Source of the DNA: Leeuwenhoekiella sp. MAR_2009_132
GTDB taxonomy: Bacteria > Bacteroidota > Bacteroidia > Flavobacteriales > Flavobacteriaceae
Length of the DNA stretch: 64,000 bases
Reading direction: 5' to 3'
NCBI RefSeq assembly: GCF_000687915.1
Contig: NZ_JHZY01000004.1
Location: 1,002,001-1,066,000 of the forward strand
Part shown: in pieces, positions 62,176 to 64,000 of the stretch
Layout: each line of letters opens with the position of its first letter
How positions within the stretch are numbered: position 1 is the stretch's first letter
Translations under genes and position numbers: made by a program
Notes under the pieces: model-generated
What the model was told of the DNA's origin: nothing
Databases searched by the model: none
What the model saw: the letters and a program-made list of their open reading frames with translations, nothing else

Positions 62176-63786
62176 TCATTCCCGAATTAAAGCAACCTCA
62201 TCAATGATGGCTTCTGCACCAGCCTGAGCCTTCACTTCAAAACCTATAGTAACGCTGCCGTTTTGTATGTTGATGTTTGAAAAGCTGATGCTCGTCCACT
62301 CTGCAGTTGCCGCTTTAAAATCTAGTGTTCGCGTGCTTCCTGCGCTAGTCGCAAAAAGTTGTAGCTTAAGAAAACCTTCGGTGTTCTTGATTTTTGCGCT
62401 TAGCGTGTAGTTTCCGTCAGGAAGATCAACGTAGGGAGTTGCCGTGATTTCCTGAGAGATTACCCGCTCAAAAGGGATAGCATCACTAATGTACAGGCTT
62501 TTTTCGCCCACCACCTGTTTGCGGTCTGCTTCCGTATTAAAGTAATTCAAGACCGGAGAACTTGCGGCAGTGGTGGAAATGGAATTCCCTTTTAGTATTT
62601 CGGTATTCCAACCTAAAAGCTGTTCCTGCACCGGTTTGTTATTGCTGGGTATGTGACGCCGATCAGCTTCAAAACTACCGTTTTTTACATAATTATTAGT
62701 TTTGGCGACTGTCCAATTCCCAGTTTGCGCGTCGAGATTCCATGCACTTAACGAATTAAAATGCGGTGTTTCACCCTCAAAAGACATTGGAAACCACTGG
62801 TTGTACCCCAAGCCGTTTCCTGCAAATTCTGCCCAACGATCCCCGCAATACAATACGGTTTCCTGCTGGCTTCCCGCAATGGTGTAGAAAAAACCAGTTT
62901 GGGTGATGTGCGCATAATCTTGCTCACTACCCGGCATAATTTTCATTTCGTTTGTGGGCAAATAGGGCCCATAGATATTGTCTGCTACCAGATAATAGGC
63001 AAACGAACTGTCCCAGCCGTAAATATTGGAGGCTGCCATATAGTATTTTTCGTTGTAGGTAAACATACTATTGCCCTCGCGACTTGCTCCCCGAAAAACC
63101 TCAACACAATCTAATAAATCTACCTTGCCGTCGCGAATGCCAATTTCAGACAGGTAAATTTTATTGCGACCCTGCCCATAAGAATACACCAGATAGGATT
63201 TACCCGTTGCAGGATCATTGAAAACGGTTTGATCTCCGGTATTGGGCGTGCCTATTCGATCTGTCATATCAATTTCCCGGTGGGTTTTGAAATCGCCTGT
63301 GGGCGAATCTGCCAGTGCAATCAAAACCTTTTTCCCATGCTGAATAAGCAAAGCATATTGGTTAATTTCGGGTACGTAAGCCACACCCATACGTCCCAGC
63401 CAGGTGGGATTATTTTTATAATCTACTGCTTCGGGAGTAAGTACATGTTTTTCAAATTTCCAGTTTACCAGATCTGTGGAAGAATAACAAGTCACCCCTT
63501 CAAAATGGTTATTTTCTAGCGTTACACTGGGATCGTTGCGATAGGTCTCGGCTTCTTTGTAATGCACGCCATACCAGTAATAAGTAGGTTCTCCGCTCTG
63601 CGGATTATTAAATTGAAAAATACCACCTCCCTGACTGTAAATAGGTTTCCCGTCAATCGTGTCCCAAAACGTATCGTTGGTTATGGTTTTTAACTGCGCA
63701 CAACTACTAAAACCCAAACTCAAAACGAATAAACCGAATACTAACACTTCTGTATATAACTTTACTGATTTAATTTGTTTGTGCAT
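62176..63786 (-). CDS. GH43-type glycoside hydrolase lipoprotein with C-terminal carbohydrate-binding-like domain
   Basis: A 536-aa lipoprotein (signal ending LSLGFSSCAQ). Residues about 30-340 form a five-bladed propeller of GH43 type: DGKPIYSQGGGIFQF, YYWYGVHYKEAE, CYSSTDLVNWKFEKHVL, MGVAYVPEINQYALLIQ and FNDPATGKSYLVYSYG. The closest type is the exo-beta-1,3-galactanase-like branch. Residues about 360-536 are a beta-sandwich of CBM kind (YVKNGSFEADRRHIP; LPDGNYTLSAKIKNTEGFLKLQ). An in-frame ATG at 63804 would add six residues; I prefer 63786, where the signal peptide begins. It would trim galactan-type side chains at the cell surface. Confidence 0.8.
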   Translation of the reverse strand: MHKQIKSVKLYTEVLVFGLFVLSLGFSSCAQLKTITNDTFWDTIDGKPIYSQGGGIFQFNNPQSGEPTYYWYGVHYKEAETYRNDPSVTLENNHFEGVTCYSSTDLVNWKFEKHVLTPEAVDYKNNPTWLGRMGVAYVPEINQYALLIQHGKKVLIALADSPTGDFKTHREIDMTDRIGTPNTGDQTVFNDPATGKSYLVYSYGQGRNKIYLSEIGIRDGKVDLLDCVEVFRGASREGNSMFTYNEKYYMAASNIYGWDSSFAYYLVADNIYGPYLPTNEMKIMPGSEQDYAHITQTGFFYTIAGSQQETVLYCGDRWAEFAGNGLGYNQWFPMSFEGETPHFNSLSAWNLDAQTGNWTVAKTNNYVKNGSFEADRRHIPSNNKPVQEQLLGWNTEILKGNSISTTAASSPVLNYFNTEADRKQVVGEKSLYISDAIPFERVISQEITATPYVDLPDGNYTLSAKIKNTEGFLKLQLFATSAGSTRTLDFKAATAEWTSISFSNINIQNGSVTIGFEVKAQAGAEAIIDEVALIRE

Positions 63787-63857
63787 CCTGAAGATTTTGA
63801 GCATTCAAATTAATAGAAGCTTGCTTTAATCGCATCCTGCGGCATCCTGTGCCTTTG

Positions 63858-64000
63858 TTATAAACCGGTTTTGAGGTTTTGCAGTTCGGCCCATTCGGTC
63901 CAAGAGCCATCGTAAACCCGCTTGCTTTTTTGACCGGCGATTTCAGAAGCCAACATAATAATACAGGCTGTTAAACCCGATCCACAACTAAAGACTAGAT
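63858..64000 (-). CDS. Rhodanese-type sulfurtransferase, C-terminal part (runs off right edge)
   Basis: The last 46 codons before a TAA read LVFSCGSGLTACIIMLASEI, followed by a RVYDGSWTEWAEL segment. This is the active-site loop (CGSGLTA, Cys nucleophile) and the conserved YDGSWTEW of 3-mercaptopyruvate/thiosulfate sulfurtransferases. The rest lies outside the window. Confidence 0.85.
   Translation of the reverse strand, partial: LVFSCGSGLTACIIMLASEIAGQKSKRVYDGSWTEWAELQNLKTGL

Overview
The window looks like a chromosomal segment of a marine-type member of the Flavobacteriaceae (Bacteroidota). The signs are SusC/SusD and TonB-dependent receptors, a fused CcoNO cbb3 oxidase, TAnnTTTG-type promoter elements with few Shine-Dalgarno sites, many lipoproteins, and low to moderate GC. 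No rRNA, tRNA, CRISPR array, transposase or prophage was seen. Both ends cut through genes: a TPR sensor kinase on the left and a rhodanese-type sulfurtransferase on the right.

Layout. 1-2.1 kb: partial TPR histidine kinase and a 44-aa small protein. 2.1-4.6 kb: YceI-porin-YceI operon. 4.8-8.1 kb: soluble PAS histidine kinase, a receiver-cNMP-Crp fusion regulator, and a UspA protein. 8.1-9.9 kb: ZIP transporter and zinc alcohol dehydrogenase. 10.1-18.0 kb: SusC/SusD pair with two alkaline phosphatases, one fused to a GDPD-like domain, probably a phosphorus-scavenging locus. 18.5-33.9 kb: HlyD adaptor, two ABC ATPases and four tandem MacB/FtsX-type permeases, divergent from an NtrC-like regulator and a membrane histidine kinase. 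33.9-35.0 kb: HxlR regulator divergent from a nitroreductase. 35.2-39.0 kb: DUF4374 lipoprotein plus TonB receptor, like the XusB/XusA xenosiderophore pair. 39.2-52.7 kb: Crp/Fnr regulator and a microaerobic respiration block (CcoI, CcoS, CcoNO, CcoQ, CcoP, truncated haemoglobin, CcoG, a new 48-aa Cys protein, CcoH, SafE-like protein, a 94-aa membrane protein with HemN, DUF6503 lipoprotein, TlpA). 52.9-55.5 kb: MsrB-MsrA fusion and a Bcr/CflA-type MFS pump. 55.7-58.8 kb: a Hachiman antiphage locus with hamA intact and hamB broken by one amber codon. 59.2-63.8 kb: Gfo/Idh/MocA oxidoreductase, a tandem array of 257-bp repeats, and a GH43-type lipoprotein.

How the genes work together. The clearest unifying signal is a 12-bp palindrome TGAC-N4-GTCA (one copy has ATCA) in front of six transcription units: YceI/porin, uspA, alcohol dehydrogenase, ccoI, ccoS-ccoNO and the 94-aa/hemN unit. 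In every case it ends exactly 23 bp before a TAnnTTTG-like element. This looks like one class-II-activated oxygen/redox regulon. Candidate regulators are the two Crp-family proteins in the window, one of which is fused to a receiver domain and paired with a PAS kinase.

Limits: everything was read by eye. Family calls rest on motif recognition and gene order, and no database search or structure prediction was run.
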